Positions 42,658 through 52,754 of a stretch of DNA of 64,000 bases are shown here, in pieces. This DNA is from Leuconostoc lactis. GTDB lineage: Bacteria; Bacillota; Bacilli; Lactobacillales; Lactobacillaceae. How positions within the stretch are numbered: the first letter of the stretch is position 1; each line of letters begins with the position of its first letter. The DNA is taken from NCBI RefSeq assembly GCF_007954625.1, contig NZ_CP042420.1, positions 1,571,645 through 1,635,644 of the forward strand, written 5' to 3'. A program made the position numbers and the translations under genes. The notes beneath the pieces were generated by a model that was not told where the DNA came from, made no database searches, and was given only the letters and a program-made list of their open reading frames with translations.

Positions 42658-43563
42658 TTAAAATTGTGCTTCAAGTGGTGGGACAACTTGCTTCTTACGT
42701 GAGACAACACCTGGCAAGTCGATCACATTGTCAACCAATTGACCATCAAACGCAGCTTCTACAGCGGCAGTTGCTTCACCCAAGAAAATCGCCTTTGAAT
42801 TTGAATTCAAAATATCTGTAATCACAAACAAGAAGTTGTCATAGCCTTCTTCAGTCATCGCCGCTTCAATACCAGCTTGACGTGACAACACATCTTCAAT
42901 GGCTACTGTGTTAACTTGACCAATGCGGAATTGGTGACCACCCATGTCAAATGACTTGGCGTCGCCATCAATCAATTCCTTATCTGTGCGTGATGACAAA
43001 TCTGTCCCCGCCTTCAACAAGGCCAAACCATAAGCTTCGTAGTCTTCAAGACCAGCAATGTCAGCCAAATCCTTCAAAGCTGTGACATCAAAGTCCGTCG
43101 TTGTTGGACTCTTTAACAACAATGTATCTGAAATAATCGCTGAAGCTAACAAACCAGCAACGTCTGCCGGAATAGCCATTTGCGCTTGCTTAAATTCGTA
43201 GTACAAGATTGTTGCGACTGAGCCCCATGGCTTAGCAATGATATAAAGTGGTGTTGCATTTGTAAAGGCAAACTTATGATGGTCATAAATACCAGTCACA
43301 GTCACATCTGCCAAGTTATCCACTGATTGCGCCGCTTCGTTATGATCAACCAAAACGACTGTGTCTGTATCAGCTGACGTCACTACGCGTGGTGCAGCAA
43401 CCTTGAAGTAGTCCAAAGCAAATTGCGTTTCCGCATTAGGTGTGCCTTGCGCAACTGCTTCTGTTTCTTCACCAATTTGGTTTAAGAAGTAACTGGCAGC
43501 AATTGCTGAAGCGATTGTATCTGTATCTGGATTTTTATGTCCGAAAACTAAAGTTTTAGCCAT
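42658..43563 (-). CDS. ppaC: Manganese-dependent inorganic pyrophosphatase
   Basis: 301 residues, family II DHH-type. Metal ligands in GHKNPDTDTI, DHNEAAQS and YDHHKFAF (DHH); C-terminal DHHA2 domain with SRKKQ. Hydrolyses pyrophosphate from biosynthesis. ATG with AGGAGAC upstream. Confidence 0.97.
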   Translation of the reverse strand: MAKTLVFGHKNPDTDTIASAIAASYFLNQIGEETEAVAQGTPNAETQFALDYFKVAAPRVVTSADTDTVVLVDHNEAAQSVDNLADVTVTGIYDHHKFAFTNATPLYIIAKPWGSVATILYYEFKQAQMAIPADVAGLLASAIISDTLLLKSPTTTDFDVTALKDLADIAGLEDYEAYGLALLKAGTDLSSRTDKELIDGDAKSFDMGGHQFRIGQVNTVAIEDVLSRQAGIEAAMTEEGYDNFLFVITDILNSNSKAIFLGEATAAVEAAFDGQLVDNVIDLPGVVSRKKQVVPPLEAQF

Positions 43564-43611
43564 GCGTGAATGTCTCCTCGTTCAATATACGTTTATTTTA
43601 GCAGAAAAAAA

Positions 43612-46050
43612 TTATTTTGTCCCAGCAATCGCCAAAGGCCGAACCAGCCAAGGCGTGCCGTTTTTCTTCACGTCCACAACATATTGGCCGTTACCAACAC
43701 GTTGTGAAGGACTATAATCACTCAACTGCAAATCTTGTACTTGCCAACGACTTGTCAAAATCTCCAATGCAGTCACATCTTGATCAAACAATGTCGCAGC
43801 AGCCACATGATAAGGCACCGTCTTCTTTTGCGTAAAGATCAACAAGCCTTTATTGGCACGCTTTGAATGATTAATTTCAGCGACTGGCATGTATTTGAAG
43901 GCGCCGTTTTCTGCCACAATGGCAACCTGTTGGTCTGGTGACGTTACCATTAAGGCAGCCTGAATGGTATCATCCCCGCGAAGATCCATCGCCTTGACAC
44001 CCGCCGTACGGGCACCAATTTCTGGCACATCACTTAGGCCAAAGCGCAACCCAACACCATTGTGTGACAGCAAGAGTACATCTTGATCCGTGACAGTTGG
44101 CGTATAAGCCACATTGACAACCTGGCTATCATCAGTCTTGAGCTTAATGGCCATTGAGGTCTTCTTCTTATAAGCTTTAGGTACCATATCAGCTAAGGCC
44201 GTTTGCTTGATGAAACCGTCATTTGTCACGATGGTGAACGCCCCACCTTGTGCCAAATTATCAACCGCCACTACTTGGATTACATATTCGTCTGGTCGCC
44301 AGTTAGCTAACTGCTGTGAGAAATGTTCCCCAGTGTCTTTCCACTTGAAATCTGGTAATTCATGTACTGGACGGTAAATGACACTCCCCTTATTCGTAAA
44401 CATAAACAAATGCTGGGTGGTATTTAACTGACCAACAAAGACTGGCAAATCATCGTCAGCCAACCCGTTATCAGCATCTGATGCCTTATAAGAACGCAAT
44501 GATGCCCGCTTATAATACCCATTACGAGAAACCAACACTTGGACATCTTCTTCGGCAATCGTCACAGCCGTATCAATGACCAAATCTTCCACTTCAGCTT
44601 CAATTTGTGAGCGACGTGGGGTGGTATACGTTTTCGTAATGGCTGTCAATTCATCACGAATCACATCTTTTAAGGCTGATTCTTCCGTTAGAATCAAATT
44701 CAAATGATTAATCTTAGCTGTTAATGTCGCAAATTCGGCTTCTAATTGCGTAACGTCTGTATTAGTCAAACGATAAAGCTGCAAAGTCACAATCGCTTCT
44801 GCTTGTGGTTGTGTAAATTGGAACTGGTCAATCAAGTTTTGCGTGGCATCCTTACGGTTCTGAGAAGCGCGAATAGTGGCCACGACCTCATCCAAAATTG
44901 ACAACATTCGAATTAAGCCTTCAACAATGTGTTGCCGAGCTTGTGCCTTCGCTAATTCGAAGGCTGAACGCTTCAACACGACTTCTTTTCGAAAATCCAA
45001 AAATGCTTGTAGGCCTTGCTTTAAATTAACCGTGACTGGCCGTTGGTTGTGAATGGCCACCATGTTGAAGTTGTAAGAAATTTGAAGATCTGTCTTCTTG
45101 AACAAATAAGTCAGAATACCTTCGGCATTCGTTCCCTTATTGAGTTCAATGACAATTGACATCCCCTCACGGTCCGATTCATCACGGACTTCCGCAATGC
45201 CCGCAACTTCCTTATTCAAACGAATGGCATCAATTTTTGACACCAAGTTTGACTTGACAACTTCATAAGGTAATTCGGTAATTTCAATCTTTTTCTTCCC
45301 ACCTTTAAGGTCAGAAATTTCCGTTTTTGCACGGACGACAATCTTACCACGCCCTGTCTTATACGCTTTTTTAATCCCATCAAGGCCTTGAATAATCCCA
45401 CCAGTTGGGAAATCAGGCCCTTTGATATAGCGCATCAACGCTGATAACGGTGCTTCAGGATGGTCCAACAAGTAAATTAATGCGGCATTGATTTCTTTTA
45501 AGTTATGCGGTGGAATTTCGGTCGCGTAACCCGCAGAAATCCCCGTTGCCCCATTAATAAACAAACTTGGGATTCGTGATGGCAAAACGGTCGGTTCATA
45601 GGTCGTATCATCAAAGTTCAACACCATATCAACCGTTTCTTGTCCTAAATCAGCCATCATTTCGCCAGCAATCTTTGACAAGCGCGCTTCGGTATAACGC
45701 ATTGCCGCCGCTGGATCATTATCGACCGACCCGTTGTTCCCGTTCATGTCAATTAACGGTTCGCGTACTTTCCAGTCCTGTGATAGTCGCACCATCGCTT
45801 CATAGATCGATGAATCACCATGCGGATGGAAGTTACCCATGACGTTTCCAACAGATTTAGCTGATTTACGATAAGGATGGTCATACGTATTACCATCTTG
45901 GTCCATCGCAAAAAGAATCCGTCGTTGCACAGGCTTAAGCCCATCCCGAATATCCGGTAACGCACGTTCTTGAATAATATATTTTGAGTAGCGCCCAAAG
46001 CGCTCCCCCATCACTGCTTCCAGTGAGAGTTCAGTTATACGATCTGCCAT
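43612..46050 (-). CDS. parC: DNA topoisomerase IV subunit A
   Basis: 812 residues. Catalytic Tyr in PAAAMRYTEARLSK near residue 120, QRRILFAM and HPHGDSSIYEA of the quinolone-resistance region, and a C-terminal beta-pinwheel. Decatenates sister chromosomes with ParE. The QRDR segment reads HPHGDSSIYEAMV, the usual susceptible type. Confidence 0.97.
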   Translation of the reverse strand: MADRITELSLEAVMGERFGRYSKYIIQERALPDIRDGLKPVQRRILFAMDQDGNTYDHPYRKSAKSVGNVMGNFHPHGDSSIYEAMVRLSQDWKVREPLIDMNGNNGSVDNDPAAAMRYTEARLSKIAGEMMADLGQETVDMVLNFDDTTYEPTVLPSRIPSLFINGATGISAGYATEIPPHNLKEINAALIYLLDHPEAPLSALMRYIKGPDFPTGGIIQGLDGIKKAYKTGRGKIVVRAKTEISDLKGGKKKIEITELPYEVVKSNLVSKIDAIRLNKEVAGIAEVRDESDREGMSIVIELNKGTNAEGILTYLFKKTDLQISYNFNMVAIHNQRPVTVNLKQGLQAFLDFRKEVVLKRSAFELAKAQARQHIVEGLIRMLSILDEVVATIRASQNRKDATQNLIDQFQFTQPQAEAIVTLQLYRLTNTDVTQLEAEFATLTAKINHLNLILTEESALKDVIRDELTAITKTYTTPRRSQIEAEVEDLVIDTAVTIAEEDVQVLVSRNGYYKRASLRSYKASDADNGLADDDLPVFVGQLNTTQHLFMFTNKGSVIYRPVHELPDFKWKDTGEHFSQQLANWRPDEYVIQVVAVDNLAQGGAFTIVTNDGFIKQTALADMVPKAYKKKTSMAIKLKTDDSQVVNVAYTPTVTDQDVLLLSHNGVGLRFGLSDVPEIGARTAGVKAMDLRGDDTIQAALMVTSPDQQVAIVAENGAFKYMPVAEINHSKRANKGLLIFTQKKTVPYHVAAATLFDQDVTALEILTSRWQVQDLQLSDYSPSQRVGNGQYVVDVKKNGTPWLVRPLAIAGTK

Positions 46051-46191
46051 ATATACGAGTGTCTAACAGACGTCACACGGTTAGACACATTTCCTTTCAA
46101 ATAGAATGCATGCAAAGTCAGATGTAAAGGCCGCGCACAAACGTACGCGGCGACTAAGACTTTCGTCAAATTAATACTAACAACGCAAAAA

Positions 46192-48273
46192 TCAAGCGCC
46201 GTTGTCTTGTCCATTTTGCCAGTTCGTAATCACTGGTCCCGCTGATGTTGCTGACTTCGTCGCGACGACTGGTTTATTTTCATGCTGACGGGCTTTTTCA
46301 AACACGTCGCTCGCATTGATCGGGTCACCATCAACCGTATCCAAAATTGAACCCGCTTCATCTAATGTAAAGTGAACATTGGCTTCAATCCAGTCACGAC
46401 GTGGTTCAACCTTATCGCCCATCAATGTTGTCACGCGCTTTTCAGCCAACACAGCATCATCGATTTTCACACGAATCAAAGTCCGTGTTTCAGGATTCAT
46501 GGTCGTTTCCCAAAGGAGAGGTGCATTCATTTCACCCAGACCCTTAAAGCGTGTTAATTCATAACGCGCGTCACTTTGGCTCGTAATTGCTTCCAATTCG
46601 TCATTCGTCCAAGCAAATTTGTCAGCCATTTTCTTTGACGCATATTTCACACGGTAGAGCGGTGGTAAGGCAATATAAACCCGACCAGCCTCAATCAATG
46701 GCCGCATATACTTATAAAAGAACGTCAACAAGAGTGTCTGGATGTGCGCCCCATCATCATCGGCATCCGTCATGATGATGATTTTATCAAAGGCTGTATC
46801 AGATACTTTAAAGTCATTCCCAACGCCGCCACCAATGGCGTAGATCAACGTTGAAATTTCTTCATTCTTTAAAATGTCGACCAGCTTGGCCTTTTCGGTA
46901 TTCAACACCTTACCACGCAAAGGCAAAATCGCTTGGAACTTTCGATCACGGCCTTGCTTAGCGGAACCACCGGCTGAATCACCCTCGACCAAAAATAGTT
47001 CATTGCGCGTCGCATCTTTTGACTGCGCAGGGGCTAACTTACCGGATAGTAACCGTTCTTTTTGCCCCTTTGACTTCCCTGTTCGGCTTTCATCACGGGC
47101 TTTACGCGCTGCTTCACGCGCTTCTCGTGCCCGAATGGCTTTACGAATCAAGTTTTGACCAAAATCACCGTTTTCCATCAAGAAACGCCCAAGCGTTTCA
47201 TTGACGATTGACTCCACAATCCCACGGGCTTCTGGTGTGCCTAACTTATCTTTGGTTTGGCCTTCAAACTGTAAGAATTGTTCCGGCACACGTAACGAAA
47301 TAACGGCAGCCAAGCCTTCACGCACGTCAGTCCCTTCGAGATTTTTATCTTTATCTTTTAACAAATTGACCTTACGGGCATATTCGTTAAAGGCTTTTGT
47401 CCAAGCCGTCCGGAAGCCTACTTCATGCGTTCCCCCGTCTTGCGTCCGCACATTGTTAACAAATGATAGGAGCGTTTCAGAATAGCCATCATTGTATTGC
47501 GCCGCCACTTCAACCACAATCCCTGATTGTTCGCCCTCAAATGTCATAACTGGGCCAATTGTGGCCTTATCTTCATTCAAGAAACCAACAAATGATTCTA
47601 ACCCTTTTTCATAATGGTACGTTTCTACCCGTGCAGGTTGCACGCGTTCGTCCGTTAAAGTAAACTTCACACCTGACATCAAAAAGGCTGATTCACGCAA
47701 GCGCTCAGATAACGTGTCGTACTTATAGACTGTCGCACTAAATAATGATGGATCTGGCTTGAATTTGACCGTTGTCCCTGAATGCTCAGTCGTTGGTCCA
47801 AGATCACGCAGCGTATCAACGGGATGTCCCCCGTTCACAAAGTCTTCTTGCCATTTGTGACCATCACGCACAATCGTCACTTGCAAACTTTCGGATAAGG
47901 CGTTAACAACCGATGATCCCACGCCGTGGAGGCCACCAGAAGTGGCATAGCCGCCTTGACCAAACTTTCCACCAGCATGTAACACTGTTAAAATAACTTC
48001 AGGCGTTGGTTTACCTGATTCGTGCATGCCAACTGGCATACCACGGCCAAAATCCTGCACTGTTATGGCATTATTTTCATGGATTGTGACCCGAATATCA
48101 TTACCAAAGCCACCTAAGGCTTCATCCACTGCATTATCAACAATTTCATAAACTAAATGATGCAAACCACGGCCGTCAGTTGAACCAATGTACATCCCTG
48201 GACGCTTACGAACCGCCTCTAAACCTTCAAGAATTTTTATTGAATCTGAATCATAGTGATTTTTTTCTGCCAT
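46192..48273 (-). CDS. parE: DNA topoisomerase IV subunit B
   Basis: 693 residues. GHKL ATPase with DEALGGFGNDI, DFGRGMPVG and GGLHGVGSSVVNALS; Toprim with EGDSAGGSAKQGRDR and DADDDGAHI. Shares the 140-base gap with parC downstream; the pair runs parE-parC. Confidence 0.97.
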   Translation of the reverse strand: MAEKNHYDSDSIKILEGLEAVRKRPGMYIGSTDGRGLHHLVYEIVDNAVDEALGGFGNDIRVTIHENNAITVQDFGRGMPVGMHESGKPTPEVILTVLHAGGKFGQGGYATSGGLHGVGSSVVNALSESLQVTIVRDGHKWQEDFVNGGHPVDTLRDLGPTTEHSGTTVKFKPDPSLFSATVYKYDTLSERLRESAFLMSGVKFTLTDERVQPARVETYHYEKGLESFVGFLNEDKATIGPVMTFEGEQSGIVVEVAAQYNDGYSETLLSFVNNVRTQDGGTHEVGFRTAWTKAFNEYARKVNLLKDKDKNLEGTDVREGLAAVISLRVPEQFLQFEGQTKDKLGTPEARGIVESIVNETLGRFLMENGDFGQNLIRKAIRAREAREAARKARDESRTGKSKGQKERLLSGKLAPAQSKDATRNELFLVEGDSAGGSAKQGRDRKFQAILPLRGKVLNTEKAKLVDILKNEEISTLIYAIGGGVGNDFKVSDTAFDKIIIMTDADDDGAHIQTLLLTFFYKYMRPLIEAGRVYIALPPLYRVKYASKKMADKFAWTNDELEAITSQSDARYELTRFKGLGEMNAPLLWETTMNPETRTLIRVKIDDAVLAEKRVTTLMGDKVEPRRDWIEANVHFTLDEAGSILDTVDGDPINASDVFEKARQHENKPVVATKSATSAGPVITNWQNGQDNGA

Positions 48274-48475
48274 GAATACTCATATCTTTCTTATTTTAAA
48301 ACATTGTCATGATTGAACAACTGTTCGTGATCATGCGTCAATCTATATTATCATAGATTAAAAAACTTATTCTGACAAGACTCAAAATAACATTTTCAAT
48401 ATGTCTCCCCCTTTACGATGACTTTTTATGATAGAATTAACTTTGTGTTTATTCACAATATTGAGGAGTTAAACT

Positions 48476-49093
48476 ATGTTTTCAACCATACTAATGTTCG
48501 TCTGTGCCTACTTTCTCGGGTCATTACTACCGGGATATTGGATTGGCCTCATTTTTTATCACAAGGATATTCGTGATGAAGGTTCCGGTAATATCGGCAC
48601 GACCAACTCCTTTCGCGTCCTTGGTCCAGTCGCCGGTACTGTCACGCTCGTCCTTGATCTCTTAAAAGGGACAGCCGCAGGCTTGTTACCCCATCTTTTC
48701 CACAGTTCAATCAACCCCATGTTGGTTGGTATTGCAGCCATCATTGGGCATACCTTCTCAATTTGGATTAAATTCAAGGGGGGTAAAGCGGTGGCTACCT
48801 CAGCTGGTGTCTTACTCGCCTACAACCCACAATTTTTCATCCTAGTCTCGGCAGTCTTTATTATCATGTTACTGCTCACGTCAATGGTGTCATTGAGTTC
48901 AATGGTTGGCTTCAGTTTTGCCCTGATCACGTCATTTTTCTATCACGATCTCATTTTGACCTTAGTAGCGGCCGCGTTAACTTGCTTCGTCTTTTACCGT
49001 CACCGCTCAAATATCCAACGTATTAAAAACGGGACTGAAAGTCTGGTACCCTTTGGTTGGTACTATCACTATCGACAAACACATCAAAAATAA
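48476..49093 (+). CDS. plsY: Glycerol-3-phosphate acyltransferase PlsY
   Basis: 205 residues with about six membrane helices. Active motifs GSGNIGTTNSFRVLG, KFKGGKAVATSAG and a third Gly-rich loop. Transfers acyl from acyl phosphate to glycerol 3-phosphate. TTGAGGAG precedes the ATG; divergent to parE, as usual in Firmicutes. Terminator at 49092-49124. Confidence 0.97.
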   Translation: MFSTILMFVCAYFLGSLLPGYWIGLIFYHKDIRDEGSGNIGTTNSFRVLGPVAGTVTLVLDLLKGTAAGLLPHLFHSSINPMLVGIAAIIGHTFSIWIKFKGGKAVATSAGVLLAYNPQFFILVSAVFIIMLLLTSMVSLSSMVGFSFALITSFFYHDLILTLVAAALTCFVFYRHRSNIQRIKNGTESLVPFGWYYHYRQTHQK

Positions 49094-49124
49094 AAAGGTT
49101 CGGCTAAGCCGAACCTTTTTTAGT
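49092..49124 (+). terminator. Terminator of plsY
   Basis: AAAAAGGTTCGGC-TAA-GCCGAACCTTTTTT, bidirectional; also serves dtd. Confidence 0.85.
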
Positions 49125-49566
49125 TGTCTTTTGTATCAAATAGAATGGTTACTGGCCCATCATTTACCAATGACACTGCCATATCGGCACCAAATTGTCC
49201 CGTTTCGACCGGTAACCCGGTACGCCGTAGCGCAGCATTAAACTGGTCATACATCATGCTGGCAAAGGCGGGTTGACCAGCTTTGGTAAAGCTTGGCCGA
49301 TTGCCCTTCTTGGTATCCGCAAACAATGTAAATTGCGAGATAGACAAAATTTCACCAGCAATCGCTTGGATGCTTAAATTCATCCGCCCGTCCGCATCTT
49401 CAAAGACCCGTAACTGACTAATCTTTCGGACCAGATAATCAATATCAGCCGTTGTGTCATCATCAGCAACACCCACTAATAACACAAAGCCAGCTTTAAT
49501 TTGCCCAACAACTTGGTCATCAATCGTAACTTGTGCCGATTTGACACGTTGTAACACAACTTTCAT
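49120..49566 (-). CDS. dtd: D-aminoacyl-tRNA deacylase
   Basis: 148 residues from MKVVLQRV. Motifs [17 protein letters not shown] and [11 protein letters not shown] (NxGPVT) are intact. Removes D-amino acids from charged tRNA. GAGGAG lies 8 bases before ATG 49566; a GTG 9 bases upstream is in frame but inside the ribosome site. Usual rel-dtd neighbourhood. Confidence 0.95.
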   Translation of the reverse strand: MKVVLQRVKSAQVTIDDQVVGQIKAGFVLLVGVADDDTTADIDYLVRKISQLRVFEDADGRMNLSIQAIAGEILSISQFTLFADTKKGNRPSFTKAGQPAFASMMYDQFNAALRRTGLPVETGQFGADMAVSLVNDGPVTILFDTKDN

Positions 49567-50147
49567 TTTCTCCACTCCTCAATATCACGTTTAGATACCA
49601 TAATACGAGAAAAGGCGTGCGGAATCAAACGCCGCATAAATAGTGTCGCATGAACCGTAATCAATAAAGCATCTAATGGATCACGTTTAATCATATAAAG
49701 TACTAAAAACAAGACAGATGTCGGTGGTAACAACAACAAGACTGTCGCTACCCATAACCGTTCAAACCACCAGTATTTTAGCGCTTGGTCTAAGGTACCT
49801 TGATCCACGGCTAAGGGTTGCACTTGCTGAAAGTCATAGTGGACCTTTTGCCGACCCACATACCAAGCGATAATTGGAATGCCTAGTGTGATAACTAAGA
49901 CAACCCACCACATGATGGGCTGGTTAATTGGAAAATGTGGTAAGTGCAGCAACTTATCAAACAACCAATAAGGTGTCACTAAGACACTACTAATAATCAG
50001 TAGCCAGAGTAACCATTTTTGGGACTTGGGTTCCGGTAATTGTTGTGCCGTAAAGTACACTTTTTTTGCCTGTTTATCGACTAGCAACATCCCTGATTGC
50101 TGTGCCTGGGTAATGGGGGCAATGGCCATTAAAATTGGGGTCTTCAT
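49563..50147 (-). CDS. Membrane protein of unknown function
   Basis: 194 residues with about four helices (45-62, 79-96, 131-152 and a re-entrant segment near 160-175). The N-terminus ([20 protein letters not shown]) and the VYFTAQQL strand precede the helices. No family recognised. It overlaps dtd by four bases and lies between rel and dtd, so it is probably cotranscribed. Confidence 0.7.
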   Translation of the reverse strand: MKTPILMAIAPITQAQQSGMLLVDKQAKKVYFTAQQLPEPKSQKWLLWLLIISSVLVTPYWLFDKLLHLPHFPINQPIMWWVVLVITLGIPIIAWYVGRQKVHYDFQQVQPLAVDQGTLDQALKYWWFERLWVATVLLLLPPTSVLFLVLYMIKRDPLDALLITVHATLFMRRLIPHAFSRIMVSKRDIEEWRK

Positions 50148-50239
50148 TTTGCGCTCATTTCAAATTAAAAAGTAATACTTAAAAATATAGCATGAAAAGA
50201 CGCCTAATCGTTTGATAAAAAAATCACGTTGCCCGTTTT

Positions 50240-52477
50240 TTAATGGAATGTGCGCTCAACATCATAGACGGCTGGGAGATTATTAAGGGCATCCATAATA
50301 TTGCCAAGCTGTTCACTATTTTTCACACCAATCGATAATGACACTTGGGCCATCCCGTTTTTGGTCACATGGCCGTTCACTGAGTTGACAAACTTTGTCC
50401 GACCGTTGACAGCCCGTAAGACATCATTCAATAACCCATTACGATTTTCACCATGAACCGTTAAATCAGCGTCATAGTTAGGCTTGAGCCCCTTTTCGTC
50501 TTCCCACTGCACATCCACCAAACGTTGGCCTTGTGTCTCGGCCGCGCGGATGTTTGGGCACCCGACACGATGCACCGAAATACCACGACCTTTGGTAATG
50601 TAGCCAGTGACGTCATCTCCTGGCACTGGTGTACAACAACGACCTAAACGCACCAGCAAATTATCAACACCGGCAATCACAATATCATCGGCAGTCGCCT
50701 TTTGTCGTTGGGTGAGCGCTGTTTCAACCCGTTTAATTTCGTGACCTTCTTCAAGCAGTTCCCGTTGTAATTCCGCCGTTTCCGCTGCTTGCTGGGCTTC
50801 ACGAATGGCTTCAGTTAATTTGTTAGCCACACCTGGTACGGCAACGTCACCATAACCAAGCGCTGCCAACATATCTTCATACGTATGATAATGGAGGGCT
50901 TCAGCCGCTTTAGCCAACCGATCCGCTGTTAAAATAACTGCCGGATCAAAACCAGTGTCTTGTAAGAGCCGGGCTAACAAGTCACGACCCGCTTCGATGT
51001 TATCCTCGCGATCGAGTTGCTTAAAATATTGCTTAATTTTATTGCGTGCCCGACGGGTTGAGACAATATCTAACCAGTCGCGACTTGGCTTAGCCGTTGA
51101 GCTCGTGATAATTTCAATAATATCACCAGTTTTGATTTTATAATCGAGTGGCACAATGCGGCCGTTGACTTTGGCCCCCGTTGTTTTAATCCCCACATTG
51201 GTATGAATAGAGAAAGCCATGTCAAGCGGTCCAGCACCTTTTGCCAATTCAAAGACATCCCCACGCGGCGTGAATGCATAAACACGATCACTAAAGAGGT
51301 CCCCTTGTACGCCAGCCATGAAATCTTCGGCGTTTTTGGCATCTTCCTGTAATTCTAAAATCCCTTGAATGACAGTCAATGCTTGTTGGTTTTGGTCATT
51401 GACTTTTGCTTCTTTGTTTGAGCCCTTATTTTTCTTATAGGCCCAGTGTGCTGCCACACCAAATTCGGCGACTTCATGCATAGTATGGGTGCGAATCTGC
51501 ACTTCCAAAGGTCGACCACTTGGGCCAATCACTGTGGTATGCAAACTTTGATACCCATTGGCTTTGGGTAACGCAATATAATCTTTGAAACGACCAGGTA
51601 ATGGCATCCACTTAGAATGAATGGCACCCAGAACCGCATACGTATCTGGAATCGTGTCAGTGAGGACACGAACTGCTGACAAATCATAAATTTCTTCAAA
51701 AGCCTTATGCTTGTCCGTCATCTTGCGATAAATAGAATAGATATGCTTTGGTCGCCCGTAAACACTCACATTTTCCAATTCAAGATCTTGAATTGCTTGC
51801 GTAATCTCCGTCACCGCTTCTTGGACATATTGAATCCGTTCGTCACGCTTCATGTTCATTTGCGACGCGATCATGTAGTATTTTTCGGGATCTAAATAGC
51901 TCAAAGCTAAGTCTTCAAGCTCCCATTTAATCGTACTGATTCCTAAGCGATCGGCCAATGGTGCATAAATATCCAATGTTTCACTCGCAATACGGCGCTG
52001 CTTTTCTTCCCGTAACGCGCCTAACGTGCGCATATTGTGCAAACGATCGGCGAGTTTGACAATAATCACACGAATATCTTTGGACATTGCTAAAAGCAGC
52101 TTTCGGTGGTTTTCCGCAAGCTGTTCTCGTGAGTTTTTGTATTCGATTTTACTAATCTTTGTGACACCGTCAATAATTTGGGCAATCGTTGCACCAAACT
52201 TCTCTTCGATGTCTTGGATGCTGGCTGGTGTATCTTCCACCACATCATGCAAGTAGCCGGAAATAACCGTTGCCGTATCCATCTTAAGTTCGGCTAAAAT
52301 CCCTGCCACCTGAATGGGGTGAATAATGTAAGGTTCACCAGATTTTCTGAACTGATTGTGGTGGAGCTCTGACGCCCAGTCATAAGCCAATTTGACTTTT
52401 TCGGCATCTGCTGGCGCCATATATTGCCCAACCATATCAAGGACTTCCTGCCCTGAATAACTCTTAGTTCTTGCCAT
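50240..52477 (-). CDS. rel: Bifunctional (p)ppGpp synthetase/hydrolase
   Basis: 745 residues. HD hydrolase domain with HHNQFRKSGEPYIIHP and HDVVEDT; synthetase with GRPKHIYSIYRKM and YQSLHTTVIGP; then TGS (VYAFTPRGDVFELAKGAGPL), zinc-finger-like (GRCCTPVPGDDV) and ACT domains. Central enzyme of the stringent response. The exact start is uncertain: ATG 52477 (MARTKSYSGQ) is chosen; GTG 52501 is in frame, neither has a good ribosome site. Confidence 0.96.
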   Translation of the reverse strand: MARTKSYSGQEVLDMVGQYMAPADAEKVKLAYDWASELHHNQFRKSGEPYIIHPIQVAGILAELKMDTATVISGYLHDVVEDTPASIQDIEEKFGATIAQIIDGVTKISKIEYKNSREQLAENHRKLLLAMSKDIRVIIVKLADRLHNMRTLGALREEKQRRIASETLDIYAPLADRLGISTIKWELEDLALSYLDPEKYYMIASQMNMKRDERIQYVQEAVTEITQAIQDLELENVSVYGRPKHIYSIYRKMTDKHKAFEEIYDLSAVRVLTDTIPDTYAVLGAIHSKWMPLPGRFKDYIALPKANGYQSLHTTVIGPSGRPLEVQIRTHTMHEVAEFGVAAHWAYKKNKGSNKEAKVNDQNQQALTVIQGILELQEDAKNAEDFMAGVQGDLFSDRVYAFTPRGDVFELAKGAGPLDMAFSIHTNVGIKTTGAKVNGRIVPLDYKIKTGDIIEIITSSTAKPSRDWLDIVSTRRARNKIKQYFKQLDREDNIEAGRDLLARLLQDTGFDPAVILTADRLAKAAEALHYHTYEDMLAALGYGDVAVPGVANKLTEAIREAQQAAETAELQRELLEEGHEIKRVETALTQRQKATADDIVIAGVDNLLVRLGRCCTPVPGDDVTGYITKGRGISVHRVGCPNIRAAETQGQRLVDVQWEDEKGLKPNYDADLTVHGENRNGLLNDVLRAVNGRTKFVNSVNGHVTKNGMAQVSLSIGVKNSEQLGNIMDALNNLPAVYDVERTFH

Positions 52478-52754
52478 ATTGTTTTGCGCGCTACTAGACA
52501 CACAGTCGTTTGATCGATCACCAAATCTGGTCGATGTACTTCAAACAAGTGTATGCAAGAAAGCACATTCCCTTCATTTAATTCCGGAAGACACATCACT
52601 ATTTTAAAAACCGCAACATGCCTTGATACGTTTTCAAACGTAGTTTCATTATAATAAAAATTTAATACATTCACAAGCTAAGTCTTATAACGTGCATATT
52701 TTGACAAAGAAGCATACACTAAGACTATCAATTTTTTCTCGGAGGAAGATCTAT